Assembly (NCBI GenBank): GCA_039621445.1
Contig: CP154956.1
Span: 91,669,934-91,733,933, forward strand
Origin: Euglena gracilis
Taxonomy: Eukaryota > Euglenida > Euglenophyceae > Euglenales
DNA length: 64,000 bases
Direction of reading: 5' to 3'
Every line of letters begins with the position of its first letter. The stretch's first letter is position 1. Of this stretch, positions 9,310-18,942 are shown one piece after another. Position numbers and translations under genes: made by a program. Under the pieces are notes generated by a model. It was not told the DNA's origin. It made no database searches and saw nothing but the letters and a program-made list of their open reading frames with translations.

Positions 9310-10056
9310 CTAGTTGGCGATTGCAAGCAATTGTCGGCAGTACGAATCCCACATCACTCGGATGAAGGGATCCGGTCTGTCCTCTGCGCACATGCGCAGA
9401 GCGTTACGAATTGTATCTGTTGAAGCCGTTGTCAGTTCACCCATGTATTTGGGGAACCGAGGCATAACGGGAGCGGCATACTGTCTTTGTGGGTGTTCTG
9501 GTTGTGTGGCATACTGCCCTTGTGGGGGTTGTGTGGCATACTGCCCTTGTGGGGGTTGTGCGGGGTAGTATTGGCTGCGAAGTTGTTCAGCCCATTGTCG
9601 TTGTTCAGATACGATATATTGTTGCTCTGCAGCCGCAAAAGCAACGGGTTTGGTACTGCTACTGGCCATATCGTATCTCCTTGGGGGCCGCGGTTGCGGC
9701 ACCGCAAACTGTTCATAGGCAGATTCCGTTTGTTGTGGAATCATAGGTTGAGATTGTAAACCACCAGGTGTCGTTTGTTCTGGAGCAACATGCGGAACCG
9801 CATGTTGAGTCACAGGGGGATTTGCCACTGCGAGCCTTGCTGCCGGAGCAGCTTGTAACGGAGGGGCTGCCACTACGGGCCTTGCTGCCGAAGCAGCTTG
9901 TACATGCCGACCGGGGACTTGCTCTCCACGAGGGAGTGCAAGTCCTCGTCCTCCCGAAGGAGGTTGTGGGTGAGGGGGTCCTCCCGTAGGAGGTTGTCCA
10001 GGGGGAACATACGGTTGGGAGGATGGAGGACCAGGTCCCCTTCCTCCAGCATCCAT
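9310..10056 (-). CDS. ORF3 of element A: Pro/Gln-rich protein, ~248 aa
   Basis: I start it at ATG 10056, preceded by a T-run and AAG that looks like a 3' splice acceptor. The frame stays open upstream to 10341 in this copy but is broken there in A-right, so the longer form is less likely. The N-terminal half is Pro/Gly/Ala/Gln-rich with PPSGG and AAxAARPVV repeats. The middle has tandem PPQGQYATQ repeats (two here plus a variant). The C-terminal ~60 residues are ordered (MPRFPKYMGELTTAST, then WDSYCRQLLAIAN) and well conserved in A-right. It ends at TAG 9310, where A-right has AAG and continues four codons to TAA. Function unknown; the shape (disordered N-terminus, short folded C-terminus) would suit a structural or adaptor protein. 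Confidence 0.65.
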   Translation of the reverse strand: MDAGGRGPGPPSSQPYVPPGQPPTGGPPHPQPPSGGRGLALPRGEQVPGRHVQAASAARPVVAAPPLQAAPAARLAVANPPVTQHAVPHVAPEQTTPGGLQSQPMIPQQTESAYEQFAVPQPRPPRRYDMASSSTKPVAFAAAEQQYIVSEQRQWAEQLRSQYYPAQPPQGQYATQPPQGQYATQPEHPQRQYAAPVMPRFPKYMGELTTASTDTIRNALRMCAEDRPDPFIRVMWDSYCRQLLAIAN

Positions 10057-10357
10057 CTTGAAAAAAAAAGCAGATAGTAGCAAGTACTGAGCTGTGGGGA
10101 AACAGAGAAATAAGGCATTGTACGGTAACATTGTACGCATGCAACCAAGTGTACAGAAACACAAAAATATTTGTATGTTTACAATAACTGTAAAATCAAA
10201 ATTGTAGCACCAAGTGTAAAAATGGATTGTATAGGACGGTAGTCCTTTCGCTAAAAGTCCTTCGCTAGGGACAAAATGGTTTGGCATCCGCCCATTATAC
10301 ATTTTGTCAAAAGTCCAAGCTATGGACAAAATCTTGGACATCTTTGTATATCCTCCC
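10057..10357 (-). other. region between integrase and ORF3, intron-like 3' end
   Basis: About 300 bases lie between the chromodomain stop and the ORF3 ATG. Read on the coding strand it ends CCCCACAGCTCAG, then a T-run and AAG directly before ATG. Both AG dinucleotides have upstream pyrimidine tracts. This is compatible with a spliced subgenomic mRNA for ORF3/ORF4, by analogy with retroviral env mRNAs. A matching donor is not identified. Confidence 0.35.
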
Positions 10358-11209
10358 TTAGAAGGTATTTACAGAAATGTCAATGTTGTTTCGTTTGTTC
10401 CATAGCTTCCAGTCTTGTTGGATGTAACCAACAAAACTAGTTGCTGGTTCCCAAGTGTCCTCTTCGGGACCATATCCTTTCCACCGTACTTTCCAGTAAT
10501 GTACACCTCTGTCTACTTTGTGGTCGAGGATTTTGTCAACGACAAAATCATCTGTCTCAGGCAGTTTTGACCGTGGTTTGAAGTACAGACAGGGTATGGC
10601 TTTACCGTTTGGTGGAGTCAGGTATGGTTTGAAGTCATCCATGTGCACATCCTCGACACCGTTGGGTAAAGCGACCTTGTAGCGCCCACTTGTACCCAAC
10701 CGATCAAGGATCTCACATGGTCCGATCCAGAGGGGGTCCAACTTCGTGGATTGCATGCGGGTTCTACTGTTCCGAACCCACACGCGGTCACCTGGGTTGT
10801 ATATCGGTGATTTGTAAGCTTGTAAGAATTGTCTCTGTTTTTGTAAGTGTATAGCGACTACGCGCTTTTGCACATCCGTGCGCAATGATTCTACTTCAGA
10901 GAACCATGTTTCGCAACTCACGCTAGAACGAGCAGGTCGTTCTGACGGGATGTCGCCAATGGCTGGGGGGTCTCGTCCGAAGACGATTTTGTATGGTGAG
11001 TATATATATGTCAGACCCGGTAAAGTGTTGATATAAAATAAACACCAGGGTAATACTTGTAGCCAGGCATTGTGCGATTCTGCCAGTGAAAGTCGTAGCA
11101 CGTTGACTACAGCTTTCACTGCCGCTTCAGCGCGACCATTGCCTTTTGGATGATAAATGATAGAAAAATGCTGCTCAATTCCGAGTAAACCGCAAAGAGT
11201 TGTAAAAAA
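10358..11209 (-). pseudogene. A-left integrase C-terminal half with chromodomain
   Basis: Continues the integrase frame after an in-frame TGA (11212..11210). The catalytic-core end is visible as PKGNGRAE, holding the third acidic residue of the DDE triad, followed by the usual helix and [14 protein letters not shown] stretch. At the C-terminus (about 10557..10400) is a canonical chromodomain: [31 protein letters not shown]. In chromodomain gypsy elements this module is thought to direct integration to particular chromatin. Frame ends at 10358, ahead of ORF3 in a different frame. A-right has the same module but is split by a frameshift and a 25-base deletion. Confidence 0.85.
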
Positions 11210-11815
11210 TCAAGAAGAAATCAAATGGTCTTGATCACTCACGATTTCATTCGGTAAACCCATGAGGCAAATGCATCTTTCTAAAAACATTTGTGCTAAA
11301 ACTTGTGCTGTCAACCCTGCTTTCTGGCATGGAATGGCTACAATGTACCCACTCAGCCGACGGACGACAACAAGAACGTAATCGTAAATTTTGTCATCTG
11401 TTCCTTTGCAAGGTTCAAGTTCCAGAAAATCCATGCAGAGGAATGTAAAAATGTCATTTGGTACGGGGAAGAAATCCAACGTACCAGGGGGGGTACCTCT
11501 GCGCGGTTTCACAGCTTGACAAATTTGGCACCGTTGAGAAATTTGTAAACAGCGCTTATACAGATCTTTTTCGGTCAGGGTTGTACAGTACCTGCGCCCC
11601 ACCAAGGAAAGAAGTTTGGGGGCCCCAGGGTGACCTTGGTTGTGATAACATAAAAGTACGTCATCAACCAAGTCACAGGGTATGCAGTACTTGTAACCAG
11701 TATCATTCCGAAAAATCAAACGTAAAGGCGATAAGGTATAATTCTCAACCAATTCACCATTACGCAATCTTTGTACGACGTCATTGTAAAAATCATCCTT
11801 GGAATAATCCCATTC
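11210..11815 (-). pseudogene. A-left integrase N-terminal half (zinc-binding and DDE core)
   Basis: Same frame as the RT/RNase H ORF, separated from it by TGA 11818..11816. The HHCC zinc-binding domain shows as CYHNQGHPGAPKLL then RCQICQAVKPRR. The catalytic core supplies LCMDFLELEP (first Asp) and IVSDQDHLISS (second Asp). It ends at TGA where A-right reads CAA (Gln), so this looks like a nonsense mutation within the core. With the downstream segment it makes one integrase of normal layout. Confidence 0.85.
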
Positions 11816-14602
11816 TCAAAAAAAGAGAGGGGATGGAGATTCTGATTGCGTGACCCGGCGGGGGCCCGGCATTCTGCCGCGTTGTCGTTTTCCCCGTACG
11901 GGGTCTACCGGGATCCGCCGCCAAATCCGCGAGACAGGAAAATTGTCAAGTAGGTTGTCTGCGGCGTCTGCGCGCCTTGCGTATTCGTCGGCTTCGCGAC
12001 TTCCGTGGAACGTGGCATCACCCTCGTCAGGGTTACCAGGGTAATGCCATGGTGCACGTGAAAGTGGGTCAGCAACTTTTTGAGTATGACCTGGTGTGTA
12101 AACTACCACCAGGTTGAATTGAGTCAAAAATTCGTGCCATCGGCATCTTCGGCCAACTGAGGACATGGCTTTGTTTAAGTCCTCGGTGTACCAGTGTTGG
12201 AGAGACTCGTGGTCTGTCAACACTAGTATTTGTCCGAGTGAACTGGCGACCCAACTTCGGAATTTTTGTAGGATAAGGACAATGGCATACGTCTCCTTTT
12301 CTCGTATGCTCCATTTGACTTGTCCTTTTCCGTCTTCACCTTGTAGCTTTCTGCTGAAGAATGCTACAGGGCGCAGTTCATTGGACAAGTTATGTTGGCT
12401 CAACACGCCGCCGACAGCATAGTCGCTGCTGTCGACCTCCAGTACGTATGGTTTGTACGGGTCGGCAATGTCAAGTACAACGTTGTCCAACATCAATTGT
12501 TTAATTGTCGTTAGCGATTCTCGCATTGTATCATCCCATTGTATCTTTGTATTGTCAGGAGCGCGATTTTTGAGTTGTCGCGTCAGTGGTACCGCGATTT
12601 TCGCGAAATCCTTCATGTAAATCGCGTAATACTGCACTAAACCCAAAAATCTTTTTAGATGGGTGATTGTCTTGATGTTTTCAGGTGTCCACTTCTTTAT
12701 AGCTTTGAGTTTGCTTGGAGATGCTCTCCTTTGTCCGTTATTAAGAATGTGTCCACAAAATTTTATCGTTTCGCGAAACAAATGCATTTTCGCACCCTTG
12801 ACGAAAAGCAAATGTTTTTGGAACGTTGTCAGTACGGAACGTATATCGCGGTAGTGAATATCAAGGATATCACTACCCGAATTTGTAAGTGGAGGAGGTG
12901 TGCCAATCAGCACATCGTCAATGTATACCATTGCAAACGGTAAGTCTCGTAAAATCCATTGTATCATTCTTTGGAACATGGCTGGGCCATTCTTAACACC
13001 CATTGGTAACACCGTCCATTGGTAAACTCCGCGGGAGGTTACAAATGCGGTGTATGGTTGTGAGTCAGGGTGTAAGTGCATCTGGTGAAAACCATCCTCT
13101 AAGTCGAAAATCGACCAGAGGCGGTTTTCCGCTTGTTTTGTAATCAGGTCTTCGATAAGTGGTAACGGAAATGGATCGTCTTTTGTCTGTGAGTTCAAGT
13201 ATCGGTAATCCAGGACAAGTCTCCACTTCTTCTCTCCAGAAGCATCGGGAGGCTTGGGTACAACAAAAGAAGTCCACTCGCTTTTGGAGGGTATGATCCA
13301 TTTTCGTTCAATCAGTTTTTCGATCATTGTATTGAGAGCTTGTTCTCTTTCACCTGAACAGTGAAAGAATTTTCGGTGTATTAGCTGTGCACCTTCTTTG
13401 AGTTCGATTTTACAGACACCAAAAGGTCCGCGAATTGCAGGATCTATGTCATGGGCATAGATAGGATGTTCTATAACATCACTGAATTCGCGATTGATAT
13501 TTGTACATAATTCTTGTGATTTGGGATGTTGACCACCGCTTTCTATCACTGCGGATAGTTGGTATTTTTGGTCATTCTGACCTTTATCCCGTAGGAATTT
13601 GTCAGTGTGGTCAACAGTTCCAAATGCATCAAAGAAACAAACACGAAAAATGATTTCTTTCAATGGTGGTAACATGACACCGCAAAAATCTTCGAACAAA
13701 GGGGTGTCATTCGGTAAATCCCACCACTGAAAAGTGACATACGTCAGTTGTTGGAACCATTCCGCTTCAGGATTTATAGGAATCAGTAGCACACCGCGTG
13801 CTTGATCCCGAAGGATCTTGTCAACGATAAGAGGAATAAGTTTCTGAGGTGGATGTAGCCACAGGACAACATCACCCCAAAACTTATCAAACGCATTTGT
13901 ATGGCTTGACCAGTAATTGGATAAACCAGAATGTGCTTTGGACGAAAATGCGTCAATCTCCAATTGTAGGTCCATCGACTTCGCGATTTGTGCAATTTTG
14001 GAAAACCAAGTTTCCAAAATGCGGTATTGTCCAAAATTGAACGCATTCCAGATGCGGTTCGCGAAAACTGTTGCGGTTTCAGACCTATGGAGGGCTGATA
14101 CACAGTTTACCGAGCCACATCGGTAATACGTTGTGTCCGAAGACACTTCATCAGGCATTATACCAAGTGTATCAGGTGTATTGTGTAGAGGACAATTGTC
14201 GTTGGCATTCTGCCACTTGTATGCAGGGACATTGGAGGGGTTGGCATTCTGCCATTCGGGGTCAGAGAGATTGGCTTTCTGCCATTGGAGGTCCTGTTGC
14301 GCGATTCTCGCGATTCCGAACAGGGACGCGATTCCGCGTTTGTCCAATTGTCGATGTACTTCAACACACAACGGGTAACAACCCGGTGTGTTGTGTTCTC
14401 GTTCAGCGGTCAGGGTGAACTCGGTACCGGTCCCGGTACCAAGTGTACTCTGGTTATTGTGTAAAGCGATTAGTTTGGAAGGTTCAACAATACATCCACA
14501 GTCGAAATCAGGTTGTGTGGATTTTCTCCGGCAATGTGCGCATTGGTAGGAGGTGTCGGTCTGGTAGTGCATGTCAGTCATGTGTAGCGTGTGCATGGGG
14601 GT
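11816..14602 (-). CDS. A-left pol: Dam-like module, reverse transcriptase and RNase H
   Basis: About 928 codons of the element A pol remain here after the B insertion; removing B restores the frame with the protease. In order: a Cys/His-containing stretch (YQCAHCRRK); a Dam-like N6-methyltransferase module (about 13990..13610) whose catalytic [N/D]PP[Y/W/F] position reads HPPQ (13855..13844), so it is probably inactive; reverse transcriptase with WRLVLDYRYLN, DLEDGFHQMHLHPDS, and YIDD (12925..12914); RNase H with VLEVDSSDYAVGG, EKETYAI and LTDHESLQ supplying the acidic residues, ending with the TPGHTQKVADPLSR segment. It stops at TGA 11818..11816; integrase follows in the same frame. An upstream extension of the open frame into B's LTR is an artefact of the insertion. 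Confidence 0.9.
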   Translation of the reverse strand, partial: TPMHTLHMTDMHYQTDTSYQCAHCRRKSTQPDFDCGCIVEPSKLIALHNNQSTLGTGTGTEFTLTAEREHNTPGCYPLCVEVHRQLDKRGIASLFGIARIAQQDLQWQKANLSDPEWQNANPSNVPAYKWQNANDNCPLHNTPDTLGIMPDEVSSDTTYYRCGSVNCVSALHRSETATVFANRIWNAFNFGQYRILETWFSKIAQIAKSMDLQLEIDAFSSKAHSGLSNYWSSHTNAFDKFWGDVVLWLHPPQKLIPLIVDKILRDQARGVLLIPINPEAEWFQQLTYVTFQWWDLPNDTPLFEDFCGVMLPPLKEIIFRVCFFDAFGTVDHTDKFLRDKGQNDQKYQLSAVIESGGQHPKSQELCTNINREFSDVIEHPIYAHDIDPAIRGPFGVCKIELKEGAQLIHRKFFHCSGEREQALNTMIEKLIERKWIIPSKSEWTSFVVPKPPDASGEKKWRLVLDYRYLNSQTKDDPFPLPLIEDLITKQAENRLWSIFDLEDGFHQMHLHPDSQPYTAFVTSRGVYQWTVLPMGVKNGPAMFQRMIQWILRDLPFAMVYIDDVLIGTPPPLTNSGSDILDIHYRDIRSVLTTFQKHLLFVKGAKMHLFRETIKFCGHILNNGQRRASPSKLKAIKKWTPENIKTITHLKRFLGLVQYYAIYMKDFAKIAVPLTRQLKNRAPDNTKIQWDDTMRESLTTIKQLMLDNVVLDIADPYKPYVLEVDSSDYAVGGVLSQHNLSNELRPVAFFSRKLQGEDGKGQVKWSIREKETYAIVLILQKFRSWVASSLGQILVLTDHESLQHWYTEDLNKAMSSVGRRCRWHEFLTQFNLVVVYTPGHTQKVADPLSRAPWHYPGNPDEGDATFHGSREADEYARRADAADNLLDNFPVSRIWRRIPVDPVRGKRQRGRMPGPRRVTQSESPSPLFF
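14599..14602. other. target-site duplication of element B, left copy (GGGT)
   Basis: GGGT abuts the left LTR of B and recurs at 26937..26940. The homologous uninterrupted sequence in A-right (about 54413..54422) has a single GGGT, which confirms a 4-base duplication. Extending to five bases breaks the match. Confidence 0.8.
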
Positions 14603-15281
14603 TGTAGGGGTTGCCCCTCCTGAGGTCCCTGGGGAGGGACCCCTGGCGGCGCAACCCGCGTAGGATCGTTTAAATTTGAGCCCGTCGGGCCCACAGGGTT
14701 TTCCCCTTGGTGAAAAAGTGGGGTAGGGGTTGGTGTTGGTGTAGGTGAAGCTGCTGAATTGGAAAAATACATACTTTTGGGGTCCACTCAATTGAACAAT
14801 TGAACTTGATTGAATAATCTGGTCAATGCCTTGGATTTGTTTGCTTGAACTTGTTTGATTGTTTGTTGATTGCCAAATGCAAAAACACAATTGAATGCCA
14901 AACAATGAACAGTATGTGAACAGAGCCCTGCACAGAAAATGTACAATTGGAGGGGGGCTACAGCTGGGGGGGCTACTTGGTATACTCTGCGCAATTCTTA
15001 ATGAATTGCGCCATCCCAAGCGCCCACCAAGGGGGTGCGCATGCTTGCGCAAAGCCCAGCAGGGCTTGCGCATCCCCTTGGGGGTTGCCTGTTGGCCCCC
15101 TCAAACTGCCCCCTCCTTTACCTTCCCTTGGCTTGCTCAAAATGGGCTGTGGGGCCCCCTTGGGGGCCAGTGGGGCCTCAAAAGGCCCTTGGGGGCCTTG
15201 GAGCCCCCTCGCGGCCCTTCGTGGCCCCTTTGGGCCCCCTTGGGACCCCTCCTTGGGGCGGGCACCCTCGGACCGCGCACA
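14603..15281 (-). repeat. B 3' LTR (679 bp)
   Basis: Plus-strand sequence starts TGTAGGGG and ends CGCGCACA; same length as, and apparently identical to, 26258..26936. It includes an AATTG-rich patch and a G/C-rich patch of GGGGGCC-type runs. Confidence 0.95.
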
Positions 15282-15299
15282 CTCCCCTCCTCAAAAAAA
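15282..15299 (-). other. B polypurine tract
   Basis: The coding strand reads TTTTTTTGAGGAGGGGAG directly before the TGTGCGCG start of the 3' LTR. A T-run followed by a purine tract is the usual layout for plus-strand priming. Confidence 0.8.
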
Positions 15300-16471
15300 T
15301 TGCCGTGCAATTTAAATTCGACTCCTTTGCCGGTCCGAGGTGCCGCCCCCCCCCCCCTTTTTGCTTTCCGGCCTCCGAAAAAATTTGTATTTTTTTCTTG
15401 TTGAAACGCACAAGCGGTGGCGCCACGTGCCGTGTGTGGCGCGTGCTGTCGGAGAGGGGGTACAGGGGAGGGGCGAGAAGGGGGACGGGCACCTCCGGGC
15501 TCGTGACCCGGGGAGGCACCGCTTGGGGCCCCTCCGCTCCCCCTCCGGTCCCGTGAGCCTTCTTGGCCCATTGGTAGGGGCGGACTGCCCCCCCCCCCCC
15601 GAAACACTCGATGCCAATGTGTAATTGTGATCCCCCCCCCAGGCCCCGCTTGGCCCGGGGTGGAAAGCTCCTGCATGTTCGGAAGGAAACATTTGACCAA
15701 CCCAGCAGGACCGCCCCGCCTTGCCCGGTATCCCGGGGCCAAAGGCCCCCGGGGGCTTGGCAGGGGTGCGTGCTGGAGGGGGCGCCGGGGAGGCGCCTTG
15801 GGTGGGGCCCGTTCCTTGGAGGAGGGGGCTGCCCCCCCCCCCTGTGGAGGGGGTCGGGGCTGCCCCCCCCCCGCGTTGTGGGCTGGGCCGCCTTGGCCGT
15901 GGCCCGTCCTCTTGAGAGGGGGGGCTGGGGGCTGCCCCCCCCCCGCTCCCTCCGGTGTGGAGGGGGGTTGGCGCTTGCCCCCCCCCCCTGGCGTGGTTAA
16001 CTTCAAAAATTGGCCGACGGGGTGTATTTTTTTTTAAAAAAAGGTGGAAAATCGGCCGGCGCCCCCCCCTCCCCCGACATGGTGGGCCGAGGAGGGGTGT
16101 GGACGACCCCAAAAAAATCGGCAGGCGCCCAGGCGCCCCCCCCCCCCTTTCCGTCGCCCCGGTTGGCCGCTGAGGGGGGCAGCCAACCGTCAAAAATCGG
16201 GAAGAATTGGCAGGCGCCCCCCCCCTCCCTCGGCACGGTGGGCCGAAGAGGTGTGTGGCCAACCATCAAAAATTGGTTAAAATGGTAGGTGCCCCCCCCC
16301 GGCGTGGTGGGCCGAGGAGGGGTGTAGTTAGCCGTCAGGCCCCCCCTCGCCGGGGCCGCCTTGGCCCGGGGCCCCTCCAAAGCTCAAAGCTGAAATCGTA
16401 AAAGACATTGATCCCTTGATGTGAAGGGCAGAACTGAAAGAATGCAGGGGCTCGAGGCCCCCCCTTGGGTC
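15300..16471 (-). repeat. B 3' untranslated region: C-run tandem repeats
   Basis: No convincing coding sequence. C-runs of 7 to 10 recur every 60 to 110 bases. From about 15955 to 16345 the units share a GGTGGGCCGARGAGG core, a TCAAAAATYGG segment and a C-run, with four or five diverged copies. Long open frames on both strands here are Gly/Pro/Arg-only translations of the runs. The end of the integrase frame borders this region. Confidence 0.6.
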
Positions 16472-18100
16472 CTAGCGGCCTCGTGGGCCCCCTCGGCGCC
16501 CGGTGGCCAACTTGTCTGTGCCCGGCTGTGTCTCGGGACGGTACCACACCTTGGCACCGACCTCCAGGGGAGGTGGGTCCCTTCTCTTGGCGTTGATGGA
16601 AGCCCACCGTTTGGTGTGCAAGGCATTCAAGGTTAAGGCCACCTTCTCGTCCATAGCCCGCATCCGTGCCATGAAATCGGCTGCCCCCTCGGCCTCTCGT
16701 GGGGGCTGGTGGGGCAGGCCTTGGAGTGGCCGGTGCCGCCCGAAGACCACCTCGTAGGGTGACAAGCCGGACTCCCCTGGCACATCGTGCAGGTGCCGGA
16801 GGGCCTTGGGTAACAGCACCACCCATGAGGCCTCCTTCTCCGACAGGTCAGCGATGAGCTTGGACAGAGTGTTCATCACCCGTTGGCCTGCCACCTCTGC
16901 CCGACCGTTGGCCTGGTGGTGGTAGGCCTGCCCGTAGGCACGCCTCACCCCCATGGCGGCGCACATTGTTTGCCACCAAGCCGAAGCGAAGTGGGGGCCA
17001 CGGTCCGAGGTCACCACAGAGGGCACCCCGAACATGTCCCAGTGGCGGAACATTGCCTTGGCCACCACCTCAGCTGTCAGGCCCTTGTACTTGTGGGGGG
17101 TGGCCACTGTCCACCCACTCTCACGGTCCACGCACAGGGCCAGGTAATCATACACCTGGCCCTCGTGGGTCACCTCAGGCATGGCGAACAGGTCCACTGC
17201 CACACTGTCCATGAGGAACGGTGGCACAGGGGTGGCTTCGAGAGCACACTTGAAAAGTGCTCGAGAGGGGTCACAGGCTTGGCAGATTTCACATTGCCGC
17301 TGGATGCCTTGGGTGATTTTCTCAGCCCCCCTTGGATCAGCGAACCTGTACCACCGCCCCATCTGGTGCCAGAGCCTGGAGGCTCCTGGGTGGCCCGCGT
17401 CCCCGTGGTGGGCCCGGACCACGGGCCCCATCAGGCTGGTGGGCACACAGAGGAGTCCGTCCGTGTACATTTTGTCCCCGTACAGACGGACTCCCTCAGG
17501 CCACTCTCCTGCAGGGGCCTGCACACTTGCATAAACAGGCCCCCACACAGGGCAATTTTCATATGCCCGTGACCAATCCCTGTCCATCACTGGGATGGAG
17601 GGATCCTCCTCCACCTCCTCCTGGGTGTGCACCCCCGTGTCTGGAGAAAGTGAAATTGGTTCCCCCACAGGTTCCCCGAGATCCCCCCGGTGGGGATCAT
17701 CGATGGGGGGGGTCAGCTGCAGGTCCTCACTCAGAACTCTTCGCCCCGGTTGGTGTTCCTCAGGTCCCCCCCTTCTTGCCGGCTGTTCATTCCCGAATTC
17801 ATCCACGAAAAGATGGGCACGTGGGGAACCTCGTGTCTCCCGCGTGTCCAACCCAGGTACCCCAGGCCCCTCCCCTCCCGCGAGGATGGGACCCGAATCT
17901 CCCGAGGGGGCGTCCACAGGCCCCTCCCCCCCTGTGGGGTCAGGGCCAGGGCCCCCTGGCACTGAATCCTCAGCCCCCTCCCCCTCTGTGGGGCTGGGGC
18001 CAGGTTTGTGCTGTGCTGCCCGTTCCGCCTGCGATGTGTCTCTCCCGCTGCGTGTTGTTACCGCCACGTGGAGTTCCTCCCCCCGTGCGGTGTCCCGCAT
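16472..18100 (-). CDS. B integrase
   Basis: A 542-codon frame. The first ~190 residues are a Gly/Glu/Pro-rich linker after RNase H. The zinc-binding domain shows AHHGDAGHPGASRLWHQM and CEICQAC. The DDE core shows SVAVDLFAMPE (first Asp), VTSDRGPHFASAWW (second Asp) and HHQANGRAEVAGQ (Glu). It continues as LSPYEVVFGRHRP and VGAKVWYRPETQPGTDKL, then stops where a GPY/F motif would be expected, so the extreme C-terminus is missing or lies in another frame. No chromodomain. It overlaps the end of the RNase H frame by about 40 bases in another frame, at a G-run. Confidence 0.88.
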   Translation of the reverse strand: MRDTARGEELHVAVTTRSGRDTSQAERAAQHKPGPSPTEGEGAEDSVPGGPGPDPTGGEGPVDAPSGDSGPILAGGEGPGVPGLDTRETRGSPRAHLFVDEFGNEQPARRGGPEEHQPGRRVLSEDLQLTPPIDDPHRGDLGEPVGEPISLSPDTGVHTQEEVEEDPSIPVMDRDWSRAYENCPVWGPVYASVQAPAGEWPEGVRLYGDKMYTDGLLCVPTSLMGPVVRAHHGDAGHPGASRLWHQMGRWYRFADPRGAEKITQGIQRQCEICQACDPSRALFKCALEATPVPPFLMDSVAVDLFAMPEVTHEGQVYDYLALCVDRESGWTVATPHKYKGLTAEVVAKAMFRHWDMFGVPSVVTSDRGPHFASAWWQTMCAAMGVRRAYGQAYHHQANGRAEVAGQRVMNTLSKLIADLSEKEASWVVLLPKALRHLHDVPGESGLSPYEVVFGRHRPLQGLPHQPPREAEGAADFMARMRAMDEKVALTLNALHTKRWASINAKRRDPPPLEVGAKVWYRPETQPGTDKLATGRRGGPRGR

Positions 18101-18942
18101 TCCCGCTCTTCCCTCCGTTCTTCTTCGATCATGGCCCTCATTGCCTCATCATCCTCCTCGCTCCCGTGGAGGCTGATGTCGGCAAATGCCTTGGAGGCAG
18201 GATATGCCCATCTGCTGAGGGCATCCGCCACCACGTTTTCCTTTCCCGGAATGTAGACCACGTGAAGGTCAAACCGGGAGAACATTTCATGCCAGCGTCC
18301 CCGCCTTCCCGCAGGTCCGCTGGGCGTGTCCAGGGTTTCCTTGGCCCAGGCCTCCAGGGACTTGTGGTCCGTGAGGACCAACACCGGCTGCAGGCCGATG
18401 TAGGAGGCCCATTTTTGGAGGGCCAGGATGATGGCGTAAGTCTCCTTCTCTCGCGGAGACCAGCTCTTCACCTGCCCAGCCGTGAGCTTCCTGGAGCAGA
18501 AGGCCACAGGCACGGTTTTCCGTGTGGTGGCCTCCACGGCTGTGGGCATCCCCTCCGTTGGCTCCAAAAACTGTTCAAGGGCTGCCCCCACCGCCTTGTC
18601 GCTCGCATCAACCCGGAGAATGAATGGCTGGTCCGGGTTGATGGTGTGGAGCTCCAATCCCCGGAGGAGCTCCTGCTTCAGGGCGGTGAAGGCCTCCCGT
18701 TCCACTTGGCCGAATTTCACAGGTTTTTTGCTGCCTTTTTTCCCTTCCACACGTCCCACCTTGAGGAGTTCCATCAGGGGGGCTGCATACCGGGCATACT
18801 CCTTCACGTAGCTGGAGTAGTAGTTGGTGAAGCCCAGAAAGCCCCTGAGGGCTGTGATCGTGCGGGGCTCCTCCCACTTCTCCAGCGCCATGAGTTTGCC
18901 CGGGGCTGGCCTCCGTTTTCCTCCCCCCCAGGATGTGGCCAC
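18058..18942 (-). CDS. B RT connection and RNase H
   Basis: Continues the RT in another frame. It starts with the typical post-RT segment (ALRGFLGFTNYYSSYVKEYA) followed by RNase H: FILRVDASDKAVG, SPREKETYAIILALQKW, LVLTDHKSLEAWA supply the acidic residues, and YIPGKENVVADALSRW closes it. The frame shift from RT falls at a G-run followed by AGGAA (near 18925), and the end overlaps the integrase frame at another GGGGGGAGGAA (near 18085). Confidence 0.88.
   Translation of the reverse strand: MATSWGGGKRRPAPGKLMALEKWEEPRTITALRGFLGFTNYYSSYVKEYARYAAPLMELLKVGRVEGKKGSKKPVKFGQVEREAFTALKQELLRGLELHTINPDQPFILRVDASDKAVGAALEQFLEPTEGMPTAVEATTRKTVPVAFCSRKLTAGQVKSWSPREKETYAIILALQKWASYIGLQPVLVLTDHKSLEAWAKETLDTPSGPAGRRGRWHEMFSRFDLHVVYIPGKENVVADALSRWAYPASKAFADISLHGSEEDDEAMRAMIEEERREERECGTPHGGRNSTWR

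Noticed and set aside
9310-10341. Longer form of ORF3 (343 codons) with a hydrophobic N-terminal stretch that might be a signal or membrane segment
   Set aside because: The extra ~95 codons are not open in A-right and overlap an intron-like region; only the part from 10056 is conserved.
14603-15073. Open frame continuing from the A-left pol ORF into element B's LTR
   Set aside because: Created by the nested insertion; A-right shows that the native protein continues into the protease instead.
16335-16826. Minus-strand frame overlapping the integrase C-terminus as a possible continuation
   Set aside because: Its overlap with the integrase gives only Gly/Pro/Arg-rich sequence and its end shows no GPY/F or chromodomain.
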